Source of the DNA: Avena insularis
Taxonomy: Eukaryota; Streptophyta; Magnoliopsida; Poales; Poaceae
Length of the DNA: 64,000 bases
Assembly: GCA_023614405.1 (NCBI GenBank)
Contig: CM042689.1
Coordinates: 282,169,533 to 282,233,532 of the forward strand
Direction of reading: 5' to 3'
Each line of letters opens with the position of its first letter. Position 1 is the first letter of the stretch. Made by a program: the position numbers and the translations under genes. Shown here piece by piece: positions 1 to 12,618 of the stretch. Below the pieces are notes generated by a model that made no database searches, was not told the DNA's origin, and was given only the letters and a program-made list of their open reading frames with translations.

Positions 1-2795
1 CGATGCAACAATTACAACTAATGCGGAAGAATCGGCATGATCATGATATGATGCATGAAATGGCAAGTTAATGATGCAAACTATGTTGAAAAATTCTTAG
101 AGACATAGCATATCGATGATATAGCATTTATGAGGCATTATTAATAAGAAACAATTAGTTCCCAATTTTATTTATCATGTTTTCCTTGCATAAACAGTAC
201 TGATTATAAAACTGCTATTAATGCATGATGCAAATGATAACATGGATATCATGGTTCGAGAGGTCTCGTCGCGCTGATCGATTCAGACATATCATTTGTC
301 GAATTCAGAGTTACGGATTTAAAGTTATGCAATAATTAAGAAAATACAATTATTAATATTTATTAATTCAAAATTTTTAAATTGCTCAAATGATAATATA
401 AATAGCATAAACAGATTTCTCACATTTTTCTGATTCAAAAACATATATTATACTTAATATTTGGATTTGTTATTTTAAACCCATATTTAAATCAAATATA
501 TTAAAGACGGGTCAAAGTCAAAGATTTAACTAGATAGAGTCAACTCTGGTCAAATTTGAAAACATGGATGAATTCATAATTGAAAAAAATTCATATTTCA
601 TTTTATAAGTTTTTCCAAATTCAAAACATCTCAAAAGATATGAATGAATTTGATATAAGTCATTTTTCTCGATTTTCATTTGTGTTAGAAAAGACTCCAT
701 GGTTTTTTTTTGTTACTCGGGCCAACTCAACCCAGAGGCTGTGACAGGTGGGCCAGCGAGCAGGAGGCCCACTGTGCGCGCGAGCGAGCCAGACGGTGAC
801 AAGTGGCGGAGGGGAAGGACTCCGGGTTTGCTTACCAAAAAGGAAAGGGGCCTTTTTAGAAATCCTACAAGAACTGACGGGGTTGACTGAAGTCGAATCT
901 GATTTTTTGATCAGCGAAACAGGCTAGCTGATGCCAACTTCGGGAGACGATGGCGAGCAAACCGGCGAGAATTATGGAAAAACATAAAACATAAGGTTAG
1001 AGAGGAAAGAAATGTCTACAATGTTTAGTTAGGAAATTTTTCTGTAAAAGGTCTTCAGAGCCCGGTATCTGACGAGGAACAGAGGGTCTCGTGGGGGTTC
1101 GAAACTGTCCAACTGTTGCAGCGAAAGTCTGAAACTTGACAGAATAACGACGCAACTTCGGTTAACGATTCCGAACTCGTTTCTTAGCGGAATCGGGAGT
1201 AGGACGGCTCTCCGGAGAGATGGGACATGAGGCTTCAACCAGGAATCGAAGGATCTTGCTAGGACGGTCTGTGGTTGAACCGATCTTGCGATGAACAAAG
1301 GAGAAAACGCGGCCACGAAACTGTTGTCAGGTTTCAGACTTTTCAGAAGATTAGTTGATCTTCTGGAGACGTTTTCAAGCAGATCTGGGGATGGTTTCTA
1401 GGGCGGTTTGATCATGAGCAGAGAGGAGACACCCTAGTTCGTTTCTTGTCAAGGAACCCTCAACGGAGGAGGACTATAGAGGATGGGAAACGTCGAAGAA
1501 CAAGGGGACTACAGACTGCGCCGCTGCTACAGCTGTTCAGCGAGTCGCGCCCGCTGGCGGTGAGCATGCACGCGGGGCGTTCGGCGACGGCCGGCGGTGC
1601 TACGGAGCAAGCTTGGGAGGGGGAGGGTCATGCCAGGTAGAAGGAGGGAGTCACCAGAAACTCTTTGCCGTGGCGAGGGAGCTCAAGGTGAAGATCTCGC
1701 GCACAGCTGGGCTCCCGAAGCTCCTGGTACGTGCAGACTGCAGCGGCGCCACAGCAACTCCGGCGTTCCGCGATGCGGCTACCGATCCAGGGCGAGGAAG
1801 AGGAACCAGGGGATCCCAGCGGTGCTCCTGGTTCTGCTTGGGGGGCTACGGAGCAGCGGTGGGAGGTGGATGAGCCCCTCCACCATGGCAAGGCGAGGTA
1901 GGAAGAAGGGGAGGCCTGGTTGCTGAAACTCGATCCAGGGATGGCTTGGGGAAGGGTAGATAAGGATGGCTAGGGGGACAGCTCACGTGGCTTGCTGCTA
2001 CTTTGCAAAAGCGAGAGGAGGACGCGGACGGGCACGTGATGGGTGCGGGCTCAGGAAGAAGAGAAACATGAGCAACTTTGCGAGGTGGTGGGGTCGAACT
2101 AGAGGAGATGTGGCGTCGGGGTGCTCTCTTAGGAAGGAGTAAGGTAGATAGTGTAGAGGTTTTAGATTAGCTTTAGGAAGATCAAGTTTGAATAAAATTG
2201 GATGAACAAGGCTAAACAAAGCTAATTCAAATAAGAGGCATCAACACATGAGGTTTATTATTGCATGTGACTAATGTTGCATGCATATGAGAATATTTGG
2301 TGAAGACAACTATACCACATGCATGATAGCCTAGCAATTGAGCCAATTTAAAAGATTGCAAATTAAAACAAGATCTTTGAAGTGACCATAAACACATGGC
2401 AAAGAGGATTGGTTTGGATATGATCCAAGGTGTTGATGAATAGAAGAAAGGATCCATGTAGATGTATGTGACAAGAACTAAATACCACAAAACAACATGG
2501 CCACATACATATATATGGTGGGAAAATAGATGATATCAAAGGAGAGCTATATGGAAAGTTAGTAGATGGAAGGGGAAGTAAAAGATATGCCCTCAACTCA
2601 ACTTGGGCATTTAACATATATCAAAAGGCAAATACAATTTAGTAAGAACCAAATTCAATGATAAATATAAACGCCAAGATGTACTATGATGTTCAAATGC
2701 AATGTTGCATGATGACATGAGTATGATACCATGATGATGCACAAAACAAAAATACCAAGCGATTTTCTAGTAGTGGTTTTACCCGGGATGCTACA
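1..2795 (-). mobile_element. Truncated long LTR of an unnamed Gypsy-type element (Y)
   Basis: Read on the minus strand, a retroelement-like terminus (TGTAGCATCCCGGG) starts at 2795 and runs left to the window edge. To its right (2796-2984) the sequence matches the end of X's LTR at 51617-51805, while to its left the match to X stops, so 2795 looks like an insertion boundary. The stretch has AT-rich flanks around a GC-rich core (about 700-2050), the same layout as the other long LTRs here. The short ORFs in the core match no protein I know and overlap on both strands. The other end lies outside the window, so neither the target duplication nor LTR versus complete element can be settled. Confidence 0.5.
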
Positions 2796-2984
2796 TTGGG
2801 CTCCAAACATTTTGGATATTTCAAATATTTTCAAAACCACTTGAATTGTTTTCAAATAGAGAGAGGGAGAAATTAGGGTTTAGGGTTTGCATTTTATCTC
2901 TTAATGCATGCAAATTTTTATATGATGCTCATGAATGCGCAAACAAAACCCTAATTAGAGTATAACTAAAACTGGGGTGTTACA
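2796..2984 (-). mobile_element. Start of LTR-A of decayed chromovirus X
   Basis: About 190 bp nearly identical to 51617-51805. On the minus strand it begins TGTAACACCCCAGTTTTAG, a typical Gypsy LTR start. It abuts the internal region whose last bases (2985-3020) hold the purine tract and the degenerate end of pol. The rest of this LTR is displaced by insertion Y. Confidence 0.65.
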
Positions 2985-5900
2985 GCTCTATCCCCCTTAC
3001 GAGAATCTCGACCCGAGATTCCAAAGGTAGGAAAATAGATAGAGAGAAAGAAACAAGGTCACTCTAAAGATAAGAGGGAACCACACTAAACAACACACAT
3101 AGTATCTCATGGTCAGCTCATGGGTGGATTGTTCAAAACAACTCTGAGATGACAACATGAAACACGTCAAGGTAACGGAGGAAACAAGAGGAGAAGGTTT
3201 CAAGTTGTTAGATATATGGTCTTCATAAGGATTGAGACCATGGAGCTTCAGAAGGGTTTAAGCTTCTGAATAGGAAAGATTCCAAAAGAAAGAACAGGAC
3301 CACAGACTTTGATAGGGAACCTCTACTAAATGACATAAGTAGAGATTTCTGGTTGCAGAGATATGGATCAACAAAACCAAGCTGTTGAACTACTTTTGAA
3401 ACAAAAGGGTCACTTTTTCATTCAACAGGAGGCTTAGACAGAAAGGTGTTTTGTGGCGAGGAGTCATAAGAGTCACATGGAACATGTATCAAGAGAAACT
3501 ACAGATTGCCAAAATCATAGTCACCCTTAAACATGGTTGAGAGAACGAAGGAAACTCTTTATTCATCCAGGTCTACCAAAATCTTTACCAAAGATCGTGG
3601 TATCACTTTACACCACTAGATGAATAGGTAAAAAGATTCCTGATGACACGAGAAGAAACAAACGTCATTCTCAGACTTCAATTACTTGACACAACAAAAT
3701 GCTTGCCAACATAAATGGGTCTGGAGGATCGAGCGAGAGACATTTAGCAACGCTATTTTAAATGTTCTCCTTGATGTTCGAGAAATCAAACATCAAGTAA
3801 AGGTCAGACTTCGGATACAAAGGAGACCATAAGCACAACTCCTATAATAAATCATAGAAGAAGCCTTATGAAGAGTGGTTGTCATTGGTGATTCAAGGGA
3901 ATATGACAAAAGGTCTTTCCGGCTAAGTATGTCAATCATTACACCAACCTTGCCAGAATTACAAAGAAACCTATGTCAAAACCTTGAGGAACACCAACCA
4001 TCATTGCTGCTTGAGATTCAGCTTTGGTTAGGAAAAATTATATTTCAGACTCAGCATGTCCGAATAGAAAGTTTGCAGTATTTACCACGGATGTAAAGTT
4101 ACTAGATTCTCAAGATATTGACTACAGTGTCAAGCTCCATAAGACTGAGCTAGATTGCTAGACCCGTGTGTTAGCAACTTGTCAAGAGACAACTGCACAC
4201 ACATGAATTACTAGCAATAAAACACACATGCGTCCTTAAAGAAAGGGAGATAACTCTTCTCGAATCCACGGCGACATCTTTCAACATTTGCACGTGAACT
4301 AGAGAAGGTTACTTCAAACATCCAGAACACATACTTCGAGATGACTCGAGGATGGTTCTCGAAAGTTTCCAACATTAATGTCAATTGTTCCATATGAATC
4401 TATTCTAACATGGAAAAGATAAAGATATTATCAATGGGCTCAACAACAAACTTATCGAGACATTCCATTAAGATGGACTCATATGTTGCATGAACAAGGC
4501 AAGAGTATTGGTCAGACCAAAGGACGTGAAGATGTACTAAAGTGAAACATCATAAGTAGAAACACCATCAAGATAGTCCTTGGAACTGAGTTTGATTTGA
4601 CGATAACCCAAATCAAATCAAAGATGGAGAAGATAACATATCCACAAAGGAAATACTATCTTTCTTCAACTCGAACAAAACTAGACATCCCTTTGAGGTG
4701 GAAAAAAGTCGTATAGAACTTTTGTCTTACAACTCTCCAAGTTGTTGTTTAAGATCAATCAACTAGTTCAGGTTATCCAGTACGAATCCTTGGAGAAAAG
4801 AGCAGTTCAGAGAACTTGCTTGCTCAAGAACTTTACAACATGGTCATGTGGCAACATGGTGATACTTCTAGTATACATCTAGAATATCTCAAACCATTGG
4901 TATGTAATTTAGTTCGAGAGGAAACTTGCTTGGTAAGGCAAGAAGACATAGTCTCAGAGTTTCGGCATAAGCCTAACTCTTTGAATGATGAGAGTGCACC
5001 GGGATAACGGACTTGGTAGCACAATCAAACTTCGCTTAGTGATAGGATTAACCAATCACGCTAAGAATGATTCAAATGTCCTTAATGTTCAAAACAATAA
5101 AAATTGCTAAGAATATCAGATGACCACATTATTACACACATGCATCACTCACGAGCACGAAAGCTCAAGGAAGGGTGGATAAATATGTGTAAAAGCATCA
5201 CTTCATTAAGGGGTCATGGAACTCAGCACGACCACTTAGTATAAAAGGGTGTGATACTTCAAGATAGAACATATGGAAGGCAATCAATGCCTCTCGATCT
5301 ACGGATTACAACACTTTGACCTGGTCCTGGATATGACGAGGTACTAGAGTTTGTTTCTCCAGACATCCCGAAATGGTTTGTCATGATAGACCATAAGAGT
5401 ATCTTGTATCAAAATACTCCAATACTCATTTACTACTTGGATACCAACTCGTAGACAAAGGTCGGAAAACAACAAGGAAAAAGAAGAACATGCTCAGGAT
5501 AGAATCTCGAGATGTGGATGCATAGATTAACATTTTACGAAAACCAATGCAAAGAAGGTAAGGTTTGGCAGAGTCACGGACATAGATATGAGACTCACGA
5601 GGAGTACTCTTGTCATGATGTATTTGGTTCCATTAAAGAACATATGCCATAGCTAGTGGCAGGGGAAGTCATTTATTGTCGCAATTCAATCGCGACAAAG
5701 ACCACAAGCTTGAAGGCTAGAATTGTAGTACCAGCCATCCTGAGGTAATATATAAACATTATCGACAGGGGACAAAGGAATGGATCTTGGGTTAAAGGTC
5801 AGCGTCATGTTCAAAATTCACAACACCAGAATCCAGCACAATCGGGGATCTTCGGTTCAAGTACAAGGGTTAAAGCCCAAAGAAAGGAAGTAACTACTAC

Positions 5901-6403
5901 TTGAGTGACATGGCGTACACTACAAGGTAGTAATCACAAGGTAGCTTCCAAGACAAGAAACGACTTCTTAAGTACCCAACAAATGAAAAGGAGGCACACG
6001 AGGCGAAAGGAAACCTCGAAGCCTAAACAGAACACTGTGGATCAACAATGTAAAATTGTAATCACACAAGATAGAGAGATCATGATGGAAAGGAATCTCT
6101 TAGATGAAGAAGAGCAAAGGGGAATAAGGAATTCTCAACACACACAACTCTAGAGAACTCAACACTAGGTCAACTGGCTTAGAAACGACATGCCCAAAAG
6201 GCATCCAAGCTTTGAAGTACAAGAATATATATAAAAACTTTTCCAAAATTAACACAAGATAAGATGACCCAGAGTTAGAGTGAAACTGGATTAGGAGTAA
6301 AACAAGCATACTAGAGTTTTCGCAAATACTTTTCATCTTTAAAATAGTTTCCAACATCGACTAGTAGCAAGGTTTTCCTACGATCGGTACGGCTCTGATA
6401 CCA
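2985..6403 (-). pseudogene. Internal region 1 of X: heavily decayed Tekay-like pol
   Basis: No long ORF survives, but the minus strand is a decayed chromovirus pol. The stretch 4441-4545 aligns by eye with the RT segment of outer Tekay at 21001-21110 (the part coding [11 protein letters not shown] to the [12 protein letters not shown] segment). The stretch 4550-4760 follows the order of 21120-21420 (start of RT and the protease-RT linker). The right end carries a tRNA-Met-type priming site (6391-6403) and the left end a polypurine tract and LTR start, so the order is that of a minus-strand element. The region 2985-4775 is almost identical to 51806-53582, including the same broken frames; a 60-aa minus-strand ORF at 4211-4393 is identical to the one at 53020-53202. 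The rest of the region (4780-6390) is noncoding as far as I can see. Confidence 0.65.
6391..6403 (-). other. Primer binding site of X (tRNA-iMet type)
   Basis: The minus strand reads TGGTATCAGAGCC, the usual plant initiator-tRNA-Met complement. It lies 7 bp inside the LTR-B terminus at 6411 and fixes X on the minus strand. Confidence 0.8.
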
Positions 6404-6410
6404 AAACCTA

Positions 6411-7117
6411 TGACACCCCTGGGATCAGGGATAAACAAATCCCAGACCTCCGTCTGACATAAGCATAACCTTGAGCTCGAGGATATCCAGTGAAGAATCG
6501 ATAACACAACAGTGACCCTACGACACAAAAATTATTACAGCTAGATCATAACTGAGCAGAGAACCAAATTATTACAAGCAGAGGTCACTGACCACAAACA
6601 TCAAACAACGGAAGGAAAATTATGCTATTAATTATAACAAACTTAACAAATGGCCTAAGAGGCCTGAAGCATAACGTTGACGTCCCAGCCCATAGATTCC
6701 AGGCTGCCGGCCGGGAACCCCAAGCTACTCGTCAGTGTCGATGTAGTACCAATCTCATCTTCAAGGGGAACACTTACTCTGCCAAAAGTATCAACAAAGC
6801 AAGGGAGAGTACAGGGTGTACTCCGCAAGACTTATGGCTAGTGGAGTTGTTTTGCATAAAACCATCTTTGTGTATAAAACAAGGAAGAGAAGAAGCTCAT
6901 CTAATCAGAGTATTTTAAAAGGCGATAAGAGAGCGACAACTCCGAAATATTGATCATCATCTTATTTTGATATCCGCCAAGTCATCATCATCTGAACCCT
7001 ATCTAGGATCACCCCCTCGTACCCATGAGGAAGCATCTTTAAGCACACGTTGATCTACCAAGTTTTACGATGAGGTTCAAGTTCTCCATGATCTTAGAAT
7101 CTGGTCACCAAGCGTTC
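6411..7117 (-). mobile_element. X LTR-B, piece 1 (U5 end)
   Basis: On the minus strand this LTR ends GGGGTGTCA just before the PBS. It runs right until it is cut by the outer Tekay insertion at 7118 and resumes at 36001. With the pieces at 36001-37164 and 50271-51805 it adds up to about 3.4 kb. No gene is visible in it. Confidence 0.65.
7113..7117. repeat. Left target-site duplication of outer Tekay
   Basis: CGTTC here against CCTTC at 35996-36000: four of five bases match. Confidence 0.6.
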
Positions 7118-10100
7118 TATAAGATCCCTCCTTTATAAAGGAAAAGGATCCCTATGATTGCAATGCTAGTCCCTGGATCAATGCTAGCATCCACAGTTTA
7201 AGATGAAGTACACAGAAACAAGGTCATTATTACAGTCATTCCAGAGACAACATAGTCTTTACAACTCCATGGCCACATGCCTAATACAAGAGTTTAATTA
7301 AGTAAATAGATAAAAGTCTTCATCTTCATGTGCCACAGGCAAACATGTTGAGTGTAGACTCATGACTCCTAATCCTCATCAGAATAACCTGCAACATCAC
7401 AAGTTACAGCCACAGTGGGTCAATACATTGGAATAGTATTGGCAAGTGATACCTTAGTATAAATTTTGGTGGACTAGATACTATATGCAATTTTGCTAAG
7501 TGTATCTTAGGCTTGCTTTGCTCAAAATAGGTTTTGCCTATTAGTTGAAAACACTAAGTTTTTCTTTGTCAAAACTTTTCCCAAGGAACCACCAATAGAC
7601 ATTGAGGTCCTTCACCCTTGTTCAACCACAAGTTTTTACTTAGAAATTGGGATGAGGAGATTCTTGATAGCTTGCATGTCTTGATGCTCAAGTTGTCCAT
7701 TACCATGGACATGGCTAAGTACTTAGATTCTTCCATTTGCAGAGGTTGTGCACTTTCCCCACCAGACTTGATTTTCACCAAGACAGGACCTTTCAGAAGC
7801 CTTCCCTTAGACCAAATGGACGCGTTCCAACCTATCATCCCACTACCACCAACTGTCCAAATGGCTAAGTTCTAGCAACTTATGTGATCCAGGCAGAGCC
7901 CATATTGCCAAGTGGCTGCACTAGAAGCTTCTTAACATTTGGCCTCTAAAATCTCTTTATTCCTGGGTGGATTTCCACAAGTGAGATACACAAGGTAAAC
8001 CATAGAAATGGGCCTTGTGTAACCACTCAACATAAACCATTCCACCCAGGTGTTTCATTTACTTAGTTGTTTTATTAGGCAAAACACAATTCCAAAGACT
8101 TAGAAATATTTTTATCATAGCATGTATATTTCATCACCCTTGGTTGCTACTAGCTAGGCTAAGCATGGCATAGATAAGCATCTTAACTTAGAAATTTCCT
8201 AGAAATTCTACAACTACTAGGATTTCCCAACATGGCATATAAGCAAAATATAACATGCAAGTCTAGCAAAAATATTTCTAATGCTTAGTAGAAAACATAG
8301 GGGTAAAATATTATGAAGCACCACTTGCCTTGGTAGTTTGAAGAGTAGCTACACTCCTCACAATCACAATCACTATTGGCACCAAAATCTACACATAAAA
8401 TCATAGCCACAAATCACAAACAAATAAAATACAAGCAAAAATATATGAATGCATGCAACATGATATGTGATGATTTTCTAAACTCAACAAAGAAAGTGCA
8501 TAGTACTGGTTCACAAGCAAGTTCAAAACTTGCCAAACAACATTTATTTAAACACTAAAACATTTCTCAAATAATTCATATACTCAAAATAGCCCTACAC
8601 ATGTTTCTGTAAATAAAACCATTTTAACAGAATCAAAACATTAAACACATTGCATATTTGAAAAGGGCATGCTCTCCTGATTCCATTGATATAAAATTTG
8701 TCAAATTTGAACGTGGTGATCAAAAGTTATGGCTAAAACAAATTCAAACATCTAATAGATTTAAATCCTGATTTTAAACCTAAACTCTAGCCACGCGTCT
8801 TAATCTGATTGGTGCGTACCGGTTCGCTCAGGATCGCGTCTATGAGCCGTTAGATATACTTAATCTGCACGGCCCAGATCTACTCATAACGCTTCGATAA
8901 GTGATCTATTTACACGCGCTAGATCTAGATCCTGGTTCAAACGACCACAGATGGGCGGCGCTGGCGGTGGCTACTGGCGGCGGCGAGCTCTGTCTACGGC
9001 GGCGTGGCGCTACAGGTGGCTCTGGGCTCGCCTTAGGTGCTTACCAGAATCGTGGCAATGCACTGATGCTCAACCTGGCGACGGCTTGGCAAGGGGCGCA
9101 CGGACACGGCTGTACGGGCTCGTCGGAGTTGCTGACTGCGTCGGGCTCGGGTGGACGACGATGTTGGCGACGCTCCTGGTCACCCTAGCATGAATATAAG
9201 GCATCAGGAGATGCGCGAGACTACGGTGAACACGTTCGTGTGAAACAGAGGCAAAGGGGAACAAGGGGCTCACCGAATTTAATCGCCGGAGTTGAGGACG
9301 TCGTCGGAACCTTGCTGTGCTTGACGAAGACGACGACCTGGGGCGGTATAGGAGGAACCAATGGTGTCAGAAGGTGCGCAAGGAAGTTGCGAAACTGTCT
9401 GCAAGAGCTAGAGAAGAAGGGGCGCACGGGGCTCACCGGGATTGGTCGCCGAAGTGAGCTCTGTCTGCGGCGGTGCGAGGATGATTGCGGGCAGCCTGGG
9501 GGCGCTCTGTGCTTGGAGTTTGGGGGGAAATAGAGAGGGGGCAGAGGGGGTTTAAGTAGGCGAGACGGGGGCATGATTTACTCCTGCAATCAACGCGAAT
9601 TGACGACACGAATCAAGCTAGGAAACGCACGGCGTGAATTGGGGAAGAACACGTCGCGGGGTGAAGACGACGATGCCGTATGGGCCGCGGCTGTCAGCGA
9701 GAGAAGCAGAGAGGGGGTGGGGTCCTGGCGTCAGTCACTCGGCGGGTTCATTTGTGAGTAGAGAAAAACGGTTCGTGGGGTGGGGTTGCTGGGCTTAGTT
9801 GGGCTAGTTGGGCCATATTCGCCTGTTAGTTTTTTTTTCTTTTTAACCTTTTCTTTTTTTTCTGTTTGATTTTTCTGAAGTGATTTTCAACTCCAAATCA
9901 AATGAGTTTGAATTAAATCTTCTCTAGGTTTTTATAATGCAAACCTTGCACTCAAATGTGTCAAACACTACTGTTTACTCAAAACACTTTGATCAAATGA
10001 AAATAAAAATAAAACCAAGCCTTTATGTGATATATACTATAGGCTTAATATTGGTTTTATTTTCTCATTTTGTTTTGAAAACTTTGCGCAAGCTTTGGAA

Positions 10101-10307
10101 AGTGTCTAAGTTTGAATTCAAAACCTTACTGAACAAAACAAAGTACTCTTCTCATTGTAATATAGCACTAAGGCTAGAGCAAACTTACATGAAATAATAA
10201 GCATATATGCTTCTGTTTTGAAATGATTTGTTTGAAATGAAATTTGTATGATCATGGATGCATGGATGATATGAATGAGTTTGAAACATGATTTTAGGGA
10301 TGTTACA
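7118..10307 (-). repeat. 3' LTR of outer Tekay
   Basis: Nearly identical over its whole length (about 3.19 kb) to 32801-35995, with scattered substitutions and small indels (for example near 7890 against 33574 and near 8932 against 34613). On the minus strand it starts TGTAACATCCC and ends TCTTATA, so the last dinucleotide is TA rather than CA. ORFs inside it (for example 7569-7838) recur identically in the other LTR and are not genes. Confidence 0.92.
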
Positions 10308-10325
10308 AATCTAACCCCCTTAAGG
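10308..10325 (-). other. Polypurine tract of outer Tekay
   Basis: On the minus strand the sequence just before the 3' LTR is CTTAAGGGGGTTAG followed by ATTTG. This is the expected plus-strand primer site. The same tract precedes the inner copy's LTR at 26644-26656. Confidence 0.75.
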
Positions 10326-10838
10326 TGAATCTCGCCCTCGAGATTCAGATTGGCTAGCAAATAGGTGAGGGTGGTCTTTCCGAAGATCATCTTCTCTTTC
10401 CCATGTTGCTTCCTCTTCGGAATGATGGTTCCACTGGACTTTGCAGAACTTGATAGTCTTAGTTCGTGTGACTCTTTCTGCAGTCTCAAGAATCTTGATA
10501 GGTATCTCCTCATAAGTGAGGTCACTCTCCAATTGAACCTCCTCCAATGGTAAAGTATCCTTCAAAGAAGTTTCTTCCATTTCTGGGTGGCATTTCTTAA
10601 GCTGACTCACATGAAACACATTATGAACAGCTGACAAAGCTTCTGGCAATTCAATCTCATAGGCTACTTCTCCTTTGCGACTCAGAATATTGAACGGTCC
10701 AACATATCTTGGGGCCAATTTACCTTTGACACCAAATCTCTTCACTCCACGAAGTGGTGATACTCTAAGATAAGCTCTATCACCAACTTCATAGGTGACT
10801 TCTCTATGCTTAGGATCTGCGTAGCTTTTCTGTCGGGA
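10320..10838 (-). pseudogene. Outer Tekay pol C-terminus: integrase tail and chromodomain
   Basis: The minus-strand frame runs from the integrase tail (SRQKSYADPKHREV) through the GPY/F-like segment (KLAPRYVGPFNILSRKG) to a chromodomain (VQWNHHSEEEATWEREDDLR) and stops at 10320. Chromodomains direct integration through histone binding in chromoviruses. The segment is separated from upstream integrase by an in-frame TAG (IA-stop-SRQ) that the inner copy carries at exactly the same codon. It would be the end of a single gag-pol polyprotein if that codon were read through. Confidence 0.88.
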
Positions 10839-11700
10839 CTATGCTATCTTTAATCTGTCCTTAACCAACTTGACTTTCTCTTCGGCTTCTTTGATTAGTT
10901 CTGGTCCGAACAAGCTTCTTTCTCCCACACCATTCCATAGCAATGGGGTGGTACATTTTCTCCCATAGAGAAACTCAAATGGTGCCATCTCAATGCTGGC
11001 TTGATAGCTGTTGTTATAAGAAAATTGTGCGTAAGGCAGACTTTCATCCCAACTGGCTCCATAGTCTAGGGCACATGCCCTCAACATGTCTTCAAGAATC
11101 TGATTAGTCCTTTCTATCTGTCAATCAGTCTGAGGATGAAAAGCAATGCTGAATTCCAACCTCGTTCCCAATGACTCATGTAGTTGTCTCCAATAATGGG
11201 AAGTGAATTGAGTTCCCCTATCAGACACAATACTCTTGGGTACTCCATGTAGACATACAATTCTACTCATATAGATCTTGGCCAACTTAGCACTTGTATA
11301 GGTTGTCTTCACGGGTATGAAATGAGCCACTTTAGTTAGGCGATCCACTATAACCCAAATAGAATCATATCCTGACCGGGTCCTTGGTAATCCGGTAATG
11401 AAATCCATACCAATCTTGTCCCACTTCCAATCAGGAATAGGTAGTGGTTGAAGCAAACCTGCTGGTTTCTGATGTTCCGCTTTCACTCTACTACACACAT
11501 CACACAAAGCAATATGTTCGGCGATGTCCTTATTGAGATTATTCCACCAAAATCTTTCCTTCATATCCATGTACATTTTGGTGTTACCCGGATGAATGGA
11601 ATACGGTGAGTTGTGTGCTTCTTGCAAAATCAGTTTCCGAAGCTCCGGATCTTGTGGAACACAGATACATTTTCCATGCCATAAAGTACCCTGTTCGTCT
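10839..11700 (-). pseudogene. Outer Tekay integrase
   Basis: The minus strand encodes the zinc-binding HHCC region (HNSPYSIHPGNTKMYMDM, then CDVCSRVK) and the DDE core: first Asp in KIGMDFITGL, second Asp in IVSDRGTQFTS, and Glu in the segment after FHPQTD. A stop follows QTD, where the inner copy has QTDGQTERTNQ, so the core is broken just before the catalytic Glu. Downstream the frame continues (TNQILEDML to LLWNGVGERSLFG). The enzyme would insert the cDNA and make 5-bp duplications. This copy is inactive. Confidence 0.88.
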
Positions 11701-11744
11701 TCCTGGAATCCTTTGGCTTTTCCTTTGCCAATCTTTTCCTTAAT

Positions 11745-12613
11745 TTATTCAATTTCCTTATCAGTCTTCTGGGCTTCTTTGATCTTGTCCAACAAAGTGG
11801 GTTGAACATCTAAAGACATGAGATGTCCTTCAGGCACAATCTCCAATCTGAGATCTCTAAATTGGGCACACAAATCATCTGGCAATTCTCCCTTAGTGAG
11901 ACCATTCACAAAAACTTTACGGCGTAGAGCATCCGCCACAACATTTGCTTTACCTGGGTGGTATTGCAAACTTAAGTCATAGTCCTTGATGAGTTCTAGC
12001 CATCTTCTATGTCTCATATTAATTTCTTTCTGGGTGAAGATATACTTCAAATTCTTGTGATCTGTGAACACTTCACATCGCTTTCCCAAAAGATAGAGTC
12101 TCCATGTTTTGAGTGCAAGGAAAACAGAGGCTAACTCCAAATCATGAGTAGGATAGTTCACTTCATGAGTTTTGAGTTGTCTTGAGGCATAAGCCACAAC
12201 TTTCCCGTCTTGCATAAGTACTGCTCCTAATCCATGGTGAGATGCATCACAATAAACTTGAAAATCTTTCTCCAAGTCTGGCAAACATAAGGCTGGTGCT
12301 GTCACAAGTCTCTTCTTCAATTCTTGAAAGCTCAGTTCACAACCTTCAGACCAAGCAAATTTCTTGTCTTTCTTTAACAATTCTGTCATAGGCTTAGCTA
12401 CCTTGGAGAAATTCTCAATGAACCTTCTGTAGTAACCTGCTAAGCCAAGGAAACTACGAACTTCTTTCACTGACTTGGGAGATTCCCATTCAGTTACAGC
12501 TGAAACTTTGGCAGGATCAACTGCTACACAATTTCCTGACACAACATGTCCAAGAAATCCAACTTCATTTAGCCAAAATTCACACTTGCTGAATTTGGCA
12601 TACAGTTTATGCT
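11745..12613 (-). pseudogene. Outer Tekay RT C-terminus and RNase H
   Basis: The minus-strand frame covers the end of reverse transcriptase ([20 protein letters not shown]) and the whole RNase H. Catalytic acidic residues are visible in [17 protein letters not shown] and VFTDHKNLK, and the typical end is [13 protein letters not shown]. Its upstream half lies at 20928-21959, because the Copia element inserted at 12619 within the codons for the [15 protein letters not shown] segment. Upstream of INT it reaches a stop near 11745. Confidence 0.9.
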
Positions 12614-12618
12614 CTTTA
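12614..12618. repeat. Left target-site duplication of the Copia element
   Basis: CTTTA here against CTCTA at 20923-20927 (four of five match). The flanking RT coding sequence rejoins when the insertion is removed. Confidence 0.65.

Noticed and set aside
699..1926. Several 60-110-aa ORFs in the GC-rich part of Y
   Set aside because: They overlap on both strands, match no family, and sit in the GC-rich core that every long LTR here has.
7569..7875. Paired 85-89-aa ORFs on both strands, repeated identically at 33252-33558
   Set aside because: They lie in the two LTRs of outer Tekay; conservation reflects LTR identity at insertion, not selection.
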